From Sacculina carcini (Eukaryota > Arthropoda > Thecostraca > Sacculinidae), in contig OU696595.1 in the NCBI GenBank assembly GCA_916048095.2, positions 2,358,795 to 2,422,794 of the forward strand: a stretch of DNA of 64,000 nt. Reading direction: 5' to 3'. The position numbers and the translations under genes are program-made. Under the pieces are notes generated by a model. That model did no database searches. It worked only from the letters and a program-made list of their open reading frames with translations, and was not told the DNA's origin. Each line of letters begins with the position of its first letter. Position 1 is the stretch's first letter. Shown piece by piece: positions 35,353-46,600 of this stretch.

Positions 35353-36042
35353 CCTCCACCTGTTTTAAAGAAACATAAATCAGCAAAAGAACAGACAATT
35401 AAAAACGCGATCAAGCAAGCCAGGAACCAATAAAAAAATCTAATTAGACGACGGCCTCCACCAGATGCACACACCTTGGCTGCGGCGAAACACAACACGT
35501 CAGGCCCAGCATCCACCACGCTCCCGCCTCGCCCGTGCTCTTCAGTGCTTCGCCGCAGCCTGCCGTCTTCTTCATCACTGGCTGCCGCGACAGGGAACAA
35601 CACCTCGGCCCCAGCACCCACCGTGCTCCCGCCGACACCCGTGCTATTCAGCACCCCGTCGCAGACAGCCGTGACTCCGCCGCACACGCAAGCCGCACTG
35701 CCGTCGTCGTTCGTCATTTCTCCTCCGGCTTCAGCAGCTCCTTTCACTCACATGCCCTCCAGCACCAGCAGCCTCCACCAGCGATCTTCTATCTGCCCGG
35801 CGACGAGTCTAACACCAGTGCAGGCGAGACGACCAGCATCCCTCGACCACAGCTCCTCAGCTGCCTCCCGCCGGCATCATGCTGCACTGCCGTCCCCCTG
35901 CACACCAACCTGACACGCCGCCGAGCACCTCAACCGCTGTTCTCCGCTGGTAGGCCGCTACTGATGCTGGAAGGCACCATCTCCGCTGCTGAAGCCGGGT
36001 CGCAGACAAAAATAATTCCAAAACAAAAAGGCCGAAATAGCT
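35353..36042. other. Internal region of the TRIM-like element
   Basis: About 690 bp, rich in Pro/Ser/Ala codons on the plus strand (ORF 35476-35913). It contains imperfect tandem copies of a CTCCCGCC...GTGCT(C/A)TTCAG(T/C) unit. No gag or pol motif is present. The ORF probably reflects repeat composition rather than a real protein. Confidence 0.5.
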
Positions 36043-36471
36043 TGTAGAAAACAAAAAGACTAAAATATATTAGAGACAGACGCGCGCGGGCATCACTGCC
36101 CCACGCGCGCCTACAAGACGTCACGCCACAACCGCAGCTCAAACAGGACTCTACGCTCACACCGTGTCACACGGGAGCACACACGGACACACATACGCGC
36201 ACACAGTCCTCACCCGCCGCAACAGCTAATCAGCGGCGAGCCGGTCAATCGCTCGCCGCCGCGGGGCAAGCATACTCTACAAACACATACACACACACAC
36301 ACCGAAACAACTGCAAACACTCACCGACACAGCTATACACACTCGCTCACACACTCTCGCACGCAATATACAATTCAACCATACACGATCACATATAGAC
36401 ACACTAACACGTTCACGCACACACAATCTTTCACACACACACTCTCTCTCACTGCACACGATCACACCACA
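36043..36471. repeat. Right LTR of the TRIM-like element
   Basis: Collinear with 34924-35352 over its full length. The only difference I noticed by eye is AGCTAATCAG in place of AGCCAATCAG. Confidence 0.85.
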
Positions 36472-36476
36472 AAAAT

Positions 36477-36822
36477 ATTGAAATTTAAATATTGAAAGAA
36501 ATTGAAATATTGAAATATTGATTATTGAAATTGAAATATCGAATATTTAATATTGAATATTAAATATTGAAATATTAAATATTGAAATTGAAAAAGAAAT
36601 TTAAATATTGAAAGATAAGATATTGAAATTGAAATTGAAATATTGAAAGATAAGATATTGAAATTGAAATTGAAATATTGAAAAATAAGATATTGAAATT
36701 GAAACTGAAATATTGAAAGATAAGATATTGAAATTGAAATTGAAATATTGAAAGATAAGATATTGGAATTGAAATATTGAAAGATAAAATATTGAAATTG
36801 AAAGATAGTATCAAATTGAAAG
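36477..36822. repeat. AT-rich minisatellite (about 30-bp units)
   Basis: Tandem units built from AGATAAGATATTGAAATTG and GAAATTGAAATATTGAA, with a period of 27-33 bp, in at least eight copies. It begins at the TRIM target duplication and ends at the start of LINE coding sequence. Confidence 0.85.
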
Positions 36823-37510
36823 TTGTTGTGTATAACTGACGTGATGCACAAAAACGAGTGGTTTATGCTAGGCGATTTCAACGTGAACTTATTCAACGCC
36901 GATACTCATCAGTCGACGCAGATTTTTAATAACACATTGATGGACTTGGGTTTTTATCCGCTGATAAGGAAGGCTACTAGGGAAACCAGGCAAAGCAGTA
37001 CGCTGATTGATAACATATATACCACCGACGTGGCCAGCAATATCACCAGTGGCATTATACAGGACGATTTCTCGGATCATTACCCAATATTTGCTATTGT
37101 CAACAACATAATCACGGAAAAGGAGCCGGTGTGTTTTACAAGAAGAAAATATACTGACAAGCGAATACAAAGGCTCAACCGGGATCTTAACACCATCAAC
37201 TGGGACACAATATTATCTGATATTGTCAATCACTCTTATGAACGGTTTGTCGACGTTGATATCCGGGCTGTTAACAAGCACTTGCCGATGTATACAACCA
37301 AAATTGACAACAAATCCAAAAAGCGACCATGGATAACATGGGGAATCAAGATCTCCAGTGACAAGAAACGAGTGCTTTACAGAAAGTTTATGACCACAAG
37401 AAAAGAAAGAAGACGAAAAAAATCTAAACTCTACAAAAACAAACTCCCACAAATAATAAATACGAGCAGGAAACTTTACTATGCGAGGCACTTCTCAGAT
37501 GTCAGATATT
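36823..37510 (+). mobile_element. LINE fragment: endonuclease end and linker
   Basis: The open frame 36823-37521 reads MLGDFNVNLFNADTH (GDFN block), SSTLIDNIYTTDV and FSDHYPIFAIV (SDH catalytic block). A lysine/arginine-rich linker (KERRRKKSKLYKNKL) follows, which normally precedes the reverse transcriptase. The frame is intact until the junction at about 37510, where Gypsy integrase sequence starts. It resembles apurinic-type LINEs of the CR1/RTE range. Confidence 0.7.
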
Positions 37511-37514
37511 TTGT

Positions 37515-38150
37515 CATCTAGCCCGAAAGTGGCTAGAATCCGACATTCTGATGGTCGCGAATCCACAGTATCCACTGATAATCTGGCTCCTCTTCCATCA
37601 TCCATCGATAGCATCACCGATACTTCTACTATTGACCCGAGGGCCTGTCCAGATACCGATGTGGATTGTGCTGACCGATACATGAGCCCGACTCGCTTCC
37701 GAGACAACAACATTCTTCTGAAGCTACAACCGAACAAAAATACGTGCCTGCACTTCCTACTTCACCTACAGACAATTCGGCGATAAATGATACTGATTCA
37801 GAATCTGCTCTGAATTTTCTACCTCCAAGAACAAGGTCTGGCCGATGTGTATTTGTGAATAGAAAATATCAGTCCTAAGCGATGGAGTGTGTCGTTCAAA
37901 TTGTTGTCGTTCATTCGTTTGTGTCCTTATTATCTCGAGGGCCGGTGAACAGTTCTATACCATTGTTTTGTTTTATATTTGTATGTATATAATGTAGAAT
38001 TGTTTATAAATTTATTATGTCACTGGATAAGGTGTAAGCGATATTTCTACTGAAATTACTTACGCTGATTTCATGTTTGTTGTGTTTATAGGTGATGTTA
38101 TGTTTTTGAAGTTGAATAAAGCCTAGTCTAAAGTCATGTGTTAGCAATTT
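37515..38150 (+). mobile_element. Gypsy-5 3' end: integrase C-terminus and LTR scrap
   Basis: The frame reads PKVARIRHSDGRESTVSTDN then LAPLP, the C-terminal signature of many Gypsy integrases. A serine/aspartate-rich tail ends near 37878. Further on, AATAAA at about 38117 and T-rich sequence could belong to its 3' LTR, which is cut by Tigger-2 at about 38160. Confidence 0.55.
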
Positions 38151-39031
38151 CTCAACAGTAAATAAAATTTTGCGTTTGCTCGGCAAGTTTGTCTATATTT
38201 TCCCTCAATGCTGCTGAACGACCAGTGCCCCAACTCCGCAAAATTGCTCTCCAAGTAGGTGTGAATAACACCTATTGCCGCATGCGCTTCATTCGCGGTG
38301 GGAATGGCACGTCAGTTCCACTGGCACCATCAGCCGTCCCGTCATCGTCTCCTTTGTCCCTCATTGCGCTGACGATCTCAGCATCACTCAGCTCGCCGTA
38401 GCACTCCATTTCTGCATCCAATGCTACCAACTCTAAAAGCTACGCCGTTTGAGTGAAGTCCGGCTCATCGTCATCATCGTCACCGTAACTGGATAAGTAC
38501 GAAAGGGGAGTTATGTACAGTCTTTTGGAGCGCCGTGAATTTTTGTGCTTTCTAACGACATAATAATGGTTTTCGCTTCCATTGCTGTTTGCTACCATAA
38601 GCACCGTCAACCGGTCCTTGGACACCTCTCCCTGTGTCGGCATGCTGCCGCTTACTGCAAGAGTGCCTGATGGTGTCGCTCTATAGAACAGTTCCGTCTC
38701 GTCTGCATTGAAAACGTCCCTAGGCACACAACCGTCCAGCTCCTTGGGCAGCACGTTTGCCATTTATTCATTCGCCTCGACCGCATCAGCCGACGCTTTC
38801 TCCCCTTGCGCCTTCACGAATATGAGGCATTCCCGCTGCTTCAGCCGGCCGATCCAGTAAATTGACGGTTCAAATGCTACATCCGTCTCAACCACCAACT
38901 TCTTGGCCTTTTCCATCATAAGAGGTGCATTCACGGGTGCATTTTTGCACCACCTCTGCAAGATTGCAGGATCTCTTGCGCTTCAGACTCAGATTGCTGC
39001 TGGTCACCGCAATGTCTCGAAACCTTTCTCT

Positions 39032-39946
39032 TGTGGTGCGCCACGTGCAACAGCGTCACGCAGTCCAGAACACTCGTCCTGTGTGTTAGTATAGCTCCGT
39101 GGCGAGCGAACCGCCACATTGGTGACCCCGACGTGATGGTGTGGTGCTGTGTTTGATATCTGTGGCGCCTCATCTGCGCTATCTACATGCGCCATCTACT
39201 CGCTCCGCGCCTCTCTGTCAGCAGCCGTCTGTGCCTCGCTATGATGGCGACGCACCATAAGCTGCTGGCAAGAGTAACCAGCATCACACCATCAGGACCA
39301 ACTCTGTCCGGCGCGTACGCAATCGTTCTTCCGATACCGCTGGATGTTAAAACATCAGAAGTAACCGTCTGCACAGCAAGGGGTCAACACAATCAAGATT
39401 GGTTCGACTCCTTGCTGGCTGCAGTCTCTCCAACAATAACTTGTTATGCTACCGGACTGCGCAGCACGAGGACGACTGGATTATGTGAAACCTACTTGAC
39501 CTCGTGCTGCGGTGCAGTACAGCGCGCCGGTTTTTTACATCGGTGTATTCGCCGACTCATCGTCAACACCGCTCCGCTTCTGGTGGGGGAGCTCTGTGGT
39601 GCGCCACGTGCAACAGCGTCACGCACCACTTCGGGGAACCTGCCAGAAGCACATGTGCAGTGTCCTCTGCCCTTGCAGCGTTTTGTGTGCGGCATAATAT
39701 GACACAATCATATGCATCTGCATGTGCGGTGCAGCCTTGTAATATATGTCATACGTGCAAAAACAGTCGGTCCAGAACAATCGTCCTGTGTGCTTGTGGT
39801 GCTCCGTGGCGAGCCAATCGCCGCATTGGGGACGAGTGCCTCCTCCAATGACATGCACAATGTCGCCAGGGCAAAGGACACTGCGCGTGTGCTTCTGGCA
39901 GGTTCCCCGAAGTAGTGCGTGACGCTGTTGCACGTGGCGCACCACA
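39032..39946 (+). mobile_element. Gypsy-2 derived insertion with inverted outer ends
   Basis: Order: a shortened LTR (39032-39110), primer site TTGGTGACCCCGACG, about 480 bp internal, a fuller LTR from 39597, then about 95 bp of the LTR start in inverted orientation ending GGCGCACCACA at 39946. The outer ends are therefore TGTGGTGCGCC and its reverse complement. The target duplication is CTCT (39028-39031 and 39947-39950), verified against the uninterrupted Tigger-1 site near 34140. Confidence 0.8.
39111..39127 (+). promoter_or_regulatory. Gypsy-2 primer binding site
   Basis: TTGGTGACCCCGACGTG directly follows the CCGCCACA end of the left LTR. It shares its core with the Gypsy-3 site at 18501, so both families probably use the same tRNA. 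Confidence 0.55.
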
Positions 39947-40301
39947 CTCTTTCTAACTGATTTATGAGATTGTCCCCTGATCGCAGCCGAGGTCCTTTGC
40001 AATGGTCGTTTGTTTCTAGCCAGCCTTCAGCTGTTCCAAGATCTGCAGCTTACCCTGCAGCTTGAACTGAGTACCCATCACTGCTGCCACAATCACCATG
40101 CGCAAAGAATGAATATGATTTTTACTGAATGGACAAACACATACAAAACATGGACTGGGTGACCACAAGGATATGACAATAACAGACGTCATTTGCATAG
40201 GCAAATATCATACGGTGCTACAAGCTGTATGACACTAACCGGTATGCCATTTAGCGGTCTCTGTCCGTGTAAAACATAGGGCCGAAGTTTGGGACCCGAC
40301 G

Positions 40302-40560
40302 TTTGGTTGGTTGGTTTTAAGTCCAGCTATATAGATTCGGATAGTGGTCTTGCCTGACGAGACACAAAGGGGTAAGCTGCCCAGTCGTAACCCGAAGCTT
40401 CGGAACCCGGGTACGACCGCAAAAGAAGGGGACTGAAACACTGTGGACCCGGATAAGGCCACTGAGGACCCAACACCGAAACACGAATACGAAATTGATA
40501 ACACAGAGCAGAAATGAGCAAACGTATAAGACAAATGGCTCGGCCCGGAGATCGGAAAAA
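40302..40560 (-). mobile_element. Probable LINE 3' end with (AACC)n tail
   Basis: Read on the minus strand, a non-coding stretch ends GCTGGACTTAAAACCAACCA, the kind of short-unit tail seen on LINE 3' ends. It truncates Tigger-2 on its right. No coding sequence confirms the clade. Confidence 0.4.
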
Positions 40561-40639
40561 TTAATCGGAAATCAATTAATATCAAACGACACCTAAAAAC
40601 AGACGCCGTATTTGGACCCACAGAGCTCTCATGTGATAA

Positions 40640-40930
40640 CCATGCCAAAATCTGATTGGTCTTTCCGAAAACTTGGTCAATTTTTCATTTGCAAACGACT
40701 CAGTGTCTATATTGGTGAAGAGGAATTGCGGTGACATCCTACTAAATGACCACTTGATCATCAAGACCGAAAACAAAAGGCAAATTCATAAGCTTCTCAG
40801 CATCAAAATATTGCGTGACAGAGAAGTTGCAGTTGAATTTGACAAAAAGCGCAACAGCTGTAAAGGCTGGATATTTACGCCATTGAGTTATTTGAACTCA
40901 GTGAGCAAGACATTCAGAGTGGTCTAGTTG
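40640..40930 (+). mobile_element. LINE ORF1 (gag-like) fragment
   Basis: The ORF reads GDILLNDHLIIKTENKRQIH, KILRDREVAVEFDKKRNSCK and a G(V/W)IF block near a hydrophobic end. This resembles the RNA-binding-like part of ORF1 in R1/Jockey-type LINEs (NSCKG followed by I/V-F). It lacks zinc knuckles and a reverse transcriptase. It ends in a TTATT-rich tract (40940-41100). Confidence 0.45.
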
Positions 40931-41209
40931 TTACTTATTGTAGTGTGATGCTGAATCATATTTATATTTATTGTTGGATGTTTCTTATTGAATCATATTT
41001 ATTGTTAATGATTGTTATTTATTACTTATTCATTAATATTTATTCTTATTTATTGATGACTGTTATTTACTGAATCACATATTTATTGTTGATTGTTATT
41101 ATTTATTGATGAACCTGGGCGGAGTGACATTATGGATTGTTATCGGATGATGGTTTATTATTTATTGTTATTTATTTATTATTTTCTTTCCAACTCTCTT
41201 TCTAGACTT

Positions 41210-41346
41210 TTTTCTCTTCGAACTCTCTTTCTCTCTGAATCTTTTGGGCGCTTCCGGTACATGGGGCCACCTTAGGGTTGTAATAGTGCTTGCACTCTTA
41301 CCATGCTACTGTATTTGCCTGTAATTAATAATAATAATAATAATAG
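41210..41346 (+). mobile_element. LINE 3' terminus with (AAT)n tail
   Basis: GGTACATGGGGCCACCTTAG, then GCTACTGTATTTGCCTGTAA and ATAATAATAATAATAAT. The first block recurs at 49600-49632 (GGGGTACATGGGGCCACCTC), showing a dispersed family. Confidence 0.55.
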
Positions 41347-41449
41347 AAGCAGAGAATAACATCACTGAAGCGGACAACTCCCACGACTATGTTTTAAAAA
41401 TCCAGTGACACGCCACTATCGTAGCTGTAAAAGTGCCGTTCAATTAGAA

Positions 41450-41730
41450 CAGTGGTTCTCAAACCTTTTCAGTGTTTGACACCTTTTACAAGCCAGCAGT
41501 CAGTTCTCGCATCCCCTGGATTTTTGATATATGAAAATTATAAAACACAAACGTTGTAAGATATATTTTTATGCACAATATTCATTCATACAGGCTCAAG
41601 TTTCTTCAAGTTTACTTTGATTTTTAACAGGATACATGCAAATCATAGGTCAAACAAATATTCCTCGCACCCTTTAGGAATCAGGCTCGCACCAATAGGT
41701 GTGCCCCGGAACCCATGTTAAGAACCCCGG
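41450..41730. mobile_element. hAT MITE
   Basis: 281 bp with termini CAGTGGTTCTCAAACC and TTAAGAACCCCGG, typical of hAT elements. The 8-bp target duplication is AATTAGAA / AATTAGAG (one mismatch). It has no coding capacity. Confidence 0.75.
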
Positions 41731-41739
41731 AATTAGAGG

Positions 41740-41904
41740 GTGCCGTTCTATTTGTCAATTGTTCCACCAAGATGCCATTCTATTAGATGTGCCGTTCAAA
41801 TAGAGGTTTTACGTTATATGTTGTTGGTAAGAATTATGCTCGATAGACAATATCACAATACGGCGGCATAAGACCGCAAAAAGCACCAAAACAGACTGTC
41901 CTAT

Positions 41905-41940
<36 letters not shown>

Positions 41941-43200
41941 ACAGAAAAACATGTGGCATTGCCTAAACGCGACAGACACAAAGCTAAAACGCAAATAACC
42001 CGCGAAAAACCACAACACTTGTCCGTGAAAATGAAAAGATGAAAGTCAAACTCCAACACACACACACACAGACAAACATATTCAAACAGACAAAGAAAGA
42101 GAAAAAAGAAGAGAATACTAGCGGCGAAAATATTTTTGAAAAATAGCGAAAATACCAACAAAGCAACAACAAATAGCTTGAGGAAACCAGAAATGAGGAA
42201 TAAATAATATGAATAAACACAAGGTATAATTGCGAGAATACGAACGATGCCAACTCCAAGCCAAATTGTGCGAACACATACACACACACACACACAAACA
42301 AATTGCTAGTTATGCAGCAATATATGGGGTACAGCATATGCGACTAGATAGCTATTGAGAAGCGCATGAAACACCAATAAATGCGGCCCGAACATACACT
42401 ATCATGGCTTTTGAACAATGAATATATATATTGAATATATTGTTCGACAAACACACACACACATACATATATACACGCACACGAAGATAAACAGTATATA
42501 TTGTTAGAACTACTATTATGAAAACGGAATTAATTCGTCAGTGGACTGAAACAGCAAAAAGTTTGAGAGAAATGACAAGAATTTTGAGAGAATAATGCAG
42601 AAAATGAAGTTGAACAAGAGAAATTGACAAGCAAAATATAATTGCAATGTAGTAATTAGGAAGTAAAATTATAAAGTAATAATCAGCATCAACACATAAT
42701 ATAAGCATACACAAACATTGTAGTGTAATCAATGTGAAAAATGACTAGGTGTACTGAATGCGACACACACACACACACTACATACACACACACACACACA
42801 CACACACACTAACATACACACACTACACAAGCGGGCATTTTTCTAGGGACAACAATATTGTGCGCTAAACAACATATACTATCAACATCGAGTCAATGGC
42901 CAAATATTTTTTTGCGCAGACAAGTTAAATTTTTCACAATCAACAATGTATTCAGTAAGCTGAACTGGGTTGATAACCTACGAACACAAGCACACAGACA
43001 AACACACACACATAGATTAACATAGATACACATAAATTAACATAGATACACATAGATTAACATAGATACACATAGATTAACATTAAATTGGTGTATATTA
43101 TGCATTACACATGGATTAAATAAAAATACAAATCGATTAAATAAAAATTATATAATTATGGCAAAAAATGTAATATAAAATTATAAAATGATGATAGTTG
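41740..43200. other. AT- and (CA)n-rich interval without genes
   Basis: Contains (CA)n runs at about 41911-41942, 42055-42072, 42275-42298 and 42764-42808, and an ACATAGAT(A/T)A tandem at about 43015-43082. Long hydrophobic ORFs here arise from simple sequence and are not credible genes. Confidence 0.6.
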
Positions 43201-43204
43201 ATTT

Positions 43205-43466
43205 TGTTGTATATGTTTATGTGTGTGTATGATTTTATGTATGTCTGTCTGTCTGTGTATGTGTGTCTGTCTGTGTATGTGTGTCTGTCTGCGTATGTGT
43301 GTCTGTCTGTGTATGTGTGTCTGTCTGTGTATGTATGTCTGTCTGTGTATGTATGTGTCTGTCTGTCTGTGTATGCATGTGTCTGTCTGTCTGTGTATGT
43401 ATATCTGTCTGTGTATGCATGTCTGTCTGTCTGTGTATGTCTGTCTGTCTGTGTATGTATGTGTGA
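43205..43466. repeat. (TGTCTGTCTGTGTATG)n minisatellite
   Basis: About 16 imperfect units of 14-20 bp. It begins four bases beyond the synaptogyrin stop codon, so it would form the start of that gene's 3' UTR as an ACAGACAG-rich RNA. Confidence 0.9.
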
Positions 43467-43469
43467 GTG

Positions 43470-43670
43470 TCATTTGCTGTTACCTCCAGCGAAGGGCGAT
43501 GCTTCCATTCCCGACTGTTGTTGCTGATGTTGTGGCTGTTGATATTGTTGTTGTTGTTGTTGTTGAAAGTCCGGATCCGGATATGTGGCCGGATATCCGG
43601 CGCCGGCCGACGAGAACACGGCGTCAACTCCGGCACTGTAGCGATTCCACGACAAATACGCACAGCCAGC
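43470..43670 (-). CDS. SYNGR: Synaptogyrin exon 3 (fourth helix end, Q-rich tail, stop)
   Basis: The acceptor is GTGTGTCTGCAG. It encodes [20 protein letters not shown], then a Y/P-rich segment and two glutamine runs, and ends GGNSK. The A-G-x-A-x-L motif after the splice joint is the expected continuation of the fourth helix. Confidence 0.92.
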   Translation of the reverse strand, partial: AGCAYLSWNRYSAGVDAVFSSAGAGYPATYPDPDFQQQQQQQYQQPQHQQQQSGMEASPFAGGNSK

Positions 43671-46600
43671 CTGCAGACACACATACAAACACACAACCAA
43701 GCATTTGTATTATATTTACACTGTTAACACATGAAAATTAGGGTGACCTTTTGTTGCAAATGCATCAAAAGGTCACCCTAAAAGAGAAGTTATACAACTT
43801 TCTAAATGTAAATGCAACTTTTTGCAACTTCTTGTTTTAGCGCATCAAAAGGTCACCCTAATAATAATATTCAGTTCAACGAATTTAACATTTTCCAGTT
43901 GGTATATCAATTAATTGGAATTGGTATTTTTACAAGCATTGTGTTGATATCGAACAAATGTTATAAGTAGGGCTGTCAAAAAAGTAACCTAAAAATCAGT
44001 AAAAAGTAACTTTATTTTCGAGAAAAAGTAACCTAAAAAAGTAACCTAAAAATAACCTGACTTTTAAAGTTATTATCACTTTTGTATCGCTTTATCACAT
44101 GTTTATCACTCCTTTGATGATCAGTGTGCTATATGAAATACACTGTTTGTTTGATGTTTGTTCTTGAACATGAAAAGTAACCTAATAACCAATAAAGTAA
44201 CCTAAAAATAACCTCCTTCAAAAGAGGTCAAATTCCGTTTGCAGTTCTGAAGGAAGAAAATACACCAGTCCTTCTTTTCTATTCTCTTTCCGAGTTGGTA
44301 CTATTTTTCCACCCTCTCTACGATCTGGTACCATTTTTACAACAAACCTACAAACGGGACTTAATATGATTAGGCTAAGCTCGCAAAAAAGAGCTTAACC
44401 ATCAAAATGTAATTAAAAGTGGAAAGCTAATACAAATGCGAAATACACTAATTACAAATGTGAATATTTTTAGTAATGGTCGCAATAATGTTCTTTATAT
44501 TGTTATATATTTAATGGAACTTTTTATCAAATAGCACGTTTTACAGCTTGTATATTAGTGTGAGCGTAAACACTGCATGTGTGAATGCCCCCCGTCCTCC
44601 CATATGTAGCACCCTGTGCTCACAGTCTTATCAATGTAAAACGTGGGAAAATGGCGCTATCTCACGCCATGAAAATCACGTGCTAATTCCTGTTCATGTT
44701 CGTCAAGTAAATGCGTACTGTCAAGTGCTACAGTGCAGTGTCTGGTATAGAGAGCTCACACATCGTACTATGTCACGCTCCAAAAATCTCACGACACCCT
44801 CCGGTTCGTGGACATTTCCTAAAATGGAACGACCCTGTCCTGTGTAACCAAAAACGTATAAATATCGAGTAGCACAGATAAAAAAGTGAATAGCAAATGC
44901 TAAATCCTAAAAGCGGAAATTTTGACATTTCTTGATCTTCAGACCTAATATCCCATCTCTTTTCATATTTTATCCTCATGTATATCGTTGTTGTGCTTCT
45001 TATCTGCAAAAAGTCACCAAACTTCGTGGTAAACTTACCTGATAACAAGAAAAATATCAAAAGGTAACCTGATGATAAAAAGTAACCTAAAAAGCAAAAA
45101 AAGTAACCTAACGATGAAAAAGTAACTTTTGGTAACCTAATAACTTTTTTAATAAGTATCGTACACAACTTTTTCATGCAGTTTTAGGTAGCTTATGAAA
45201 AAGTGACCTTTAGGTGAAAAAGTAACTTTATTAACTTTTGACAGCCCTAGTTATAAGGCTTCAAGTGAAAGCTGCTACACGGGAAGAAGCCGAAGCTTAT
45301 GAACACACACAGGTGTGTCCCGTGCAGCTCGCTGCCACCGCAGAATCAACCCTCTCCACGCTATGGCGCCACAAAGACGGAACACGTATTAAAGAGGACC
45401 ACCTCCCCAGAATACATGACACACCACATTACTGATATCTGGTATAATTTATTGCTGGGTGGACAGGGACTGTTGGATTATAGAATTCGCCCAGAGAAAT
45501 TCTCGTCCGCCCGGTTTCGAATCTCGGGCCTCCCTCTTGTGAGGCGGGTGTGCTACCACTACACCACGGAATACAACAAATCATGAACAGTACACTCTTC
45601 AGAACACACCCTCATCAACACTCTGCAACGTGAATGATTGATAATGGTGCACATGAGGTGAGCTGGTACCTCAAGAAACATAGCAACCACAGTCATAATA
45701 AGGCTAGATTCTCCTAAAAACAGTGGATGCGTGGGATAAATGGACTTGATGGTGAAGAGAATGAACATAAAGTAAAAACTCTAATTGAACGACACATCTA
45801 ACTAAACATCACTGATAAATTGTTCTTTTTTGGCAATAGCTATGACTGACTGATTTTGACCGGTGAATTTGTAATTACTTACTCTGTAATCACCATGTTT
45901 TTGTGTCCTTTGTTAAATAAATATATATACGTTACCTGGTTCTTTGTTCTTATAGCGAAAAAATAACCAGCTAACGTATCTTCTCAAAATTCTGACCAGC
46001 TAGTAGAAAACGGAGGAACACCCTCTACATCCTCTACCCTATAATTCAGGGGTTCTTAACCGGGGGTGCTTGCACCGCTAGGAGTGCGAGTCTGTTTCCT
46101 AGGGGGTGCGAGGATTACTGTAATTTTGTTAAATAAGTTATATATCTAACCTAGGTATTACGAGTATACTCGTATATTTTTCCTGAAAAACGTAGTTTTG
46201 CATTATCCCCTTAAATGAGTTGTATGAATGAACATTGAATAAAGTGTTTTTATTACGTCGTTTGTATTTAGGGGGTGCGAACACTGAGAAAGGTTGAGAA
46301 GCACTGCTCTAATTCAACGACACTACGAGGAAGGTTTGAAAAATAGAACGGAACGCCGATCAAATATAGGTTTTACGGTGGATATGCCTAGTAGCAACGA
46401 TTACGTTGAAAACAAACGACGCTAAAAAACAAAAAACCGTTAAACAATCGAAAAGTCGAACATCAAAAAATGTAAAAACAACTGGCCACTTTTAGACTCA
46501 GTATCAAACAAGTGACAACGCTTGCTATACTCTAGACATTGTTAATCGGAAGTGCTGGTACCCCTAGGGGTGTGAACCAAGTTGATAAGGGGTGCAGAGA

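Larger units (their letters stand above)
34924..36471. mobile_element. Young non-autonomous LTR retrotransposon (TRIM/LARD-like)
   Basis: Two 429-bp direct repeats bound 690 bp of internal sequence. The termini are TGTAGAAAAC and CACACCACA. A 5-bp duplication AAAAT flanks the unit (34919-34923 and 36472-36476). The repeats appear nearly identical (I noticed one C/T difference near 35107), which suggests recent insertion. The internal region has no reverse transcriptase or protease. A purine-rich AGGTGGAGG adjoins the left LTR on the minus strand, suggesting minus orientation, but no convincing primer site was found. Confidence 0.85.
38160..40258 (-). mobile_element. Tigger-2: second pogo-type copy, split by an LTR insertion
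   Basis: Collinear with Tigger-1 on the minus strand: MANVLPKELDGCVPRDVFNA with DETELFYRATPSG (38763-38690), CENP-B-like part at 38961-38764, and the N-terminal region resuming at about 39951-40080. Everything left of about 38160 and the right terminal repeat past 40258 is missing. The interruption at 39032-39946 is precise, with a CTCT duplication. This copy retains the first catalytic aspartate that Tigger-1 has lost, but has other deletions. Confidence 0.8.

Noticed and set aside
35476..36047. Pro/Ser/Ala-rich ORFs as a mucin-like or surface protein
   Set aside because: They lie wholly inside the internal region of a non-autonomous LTR element made of GC-rich repeats, on both strands. No signal peptide or conserved domain.
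36823..37521. 232-residue ORF as a host nuclease
   Set aside because: GDFN and SDH blocks followed by a basic linker are the endonuclease-to-reverse-transcriptase junction of a LINE, and the ORF is cut by Gypsy sequence.
43205..43466. Regular repeats as a CRISPR array
   Set aside because: The units are contiguous with no unique spacers. It is a minisatellite in a eukaryotic gene flank.
42000..43530. Long ORFs rich in V, C, H, T or Q residues
   Set aside because: They are translations of (CA)n, (TG)n and (TGTC)n microsatellites in alternate frames.
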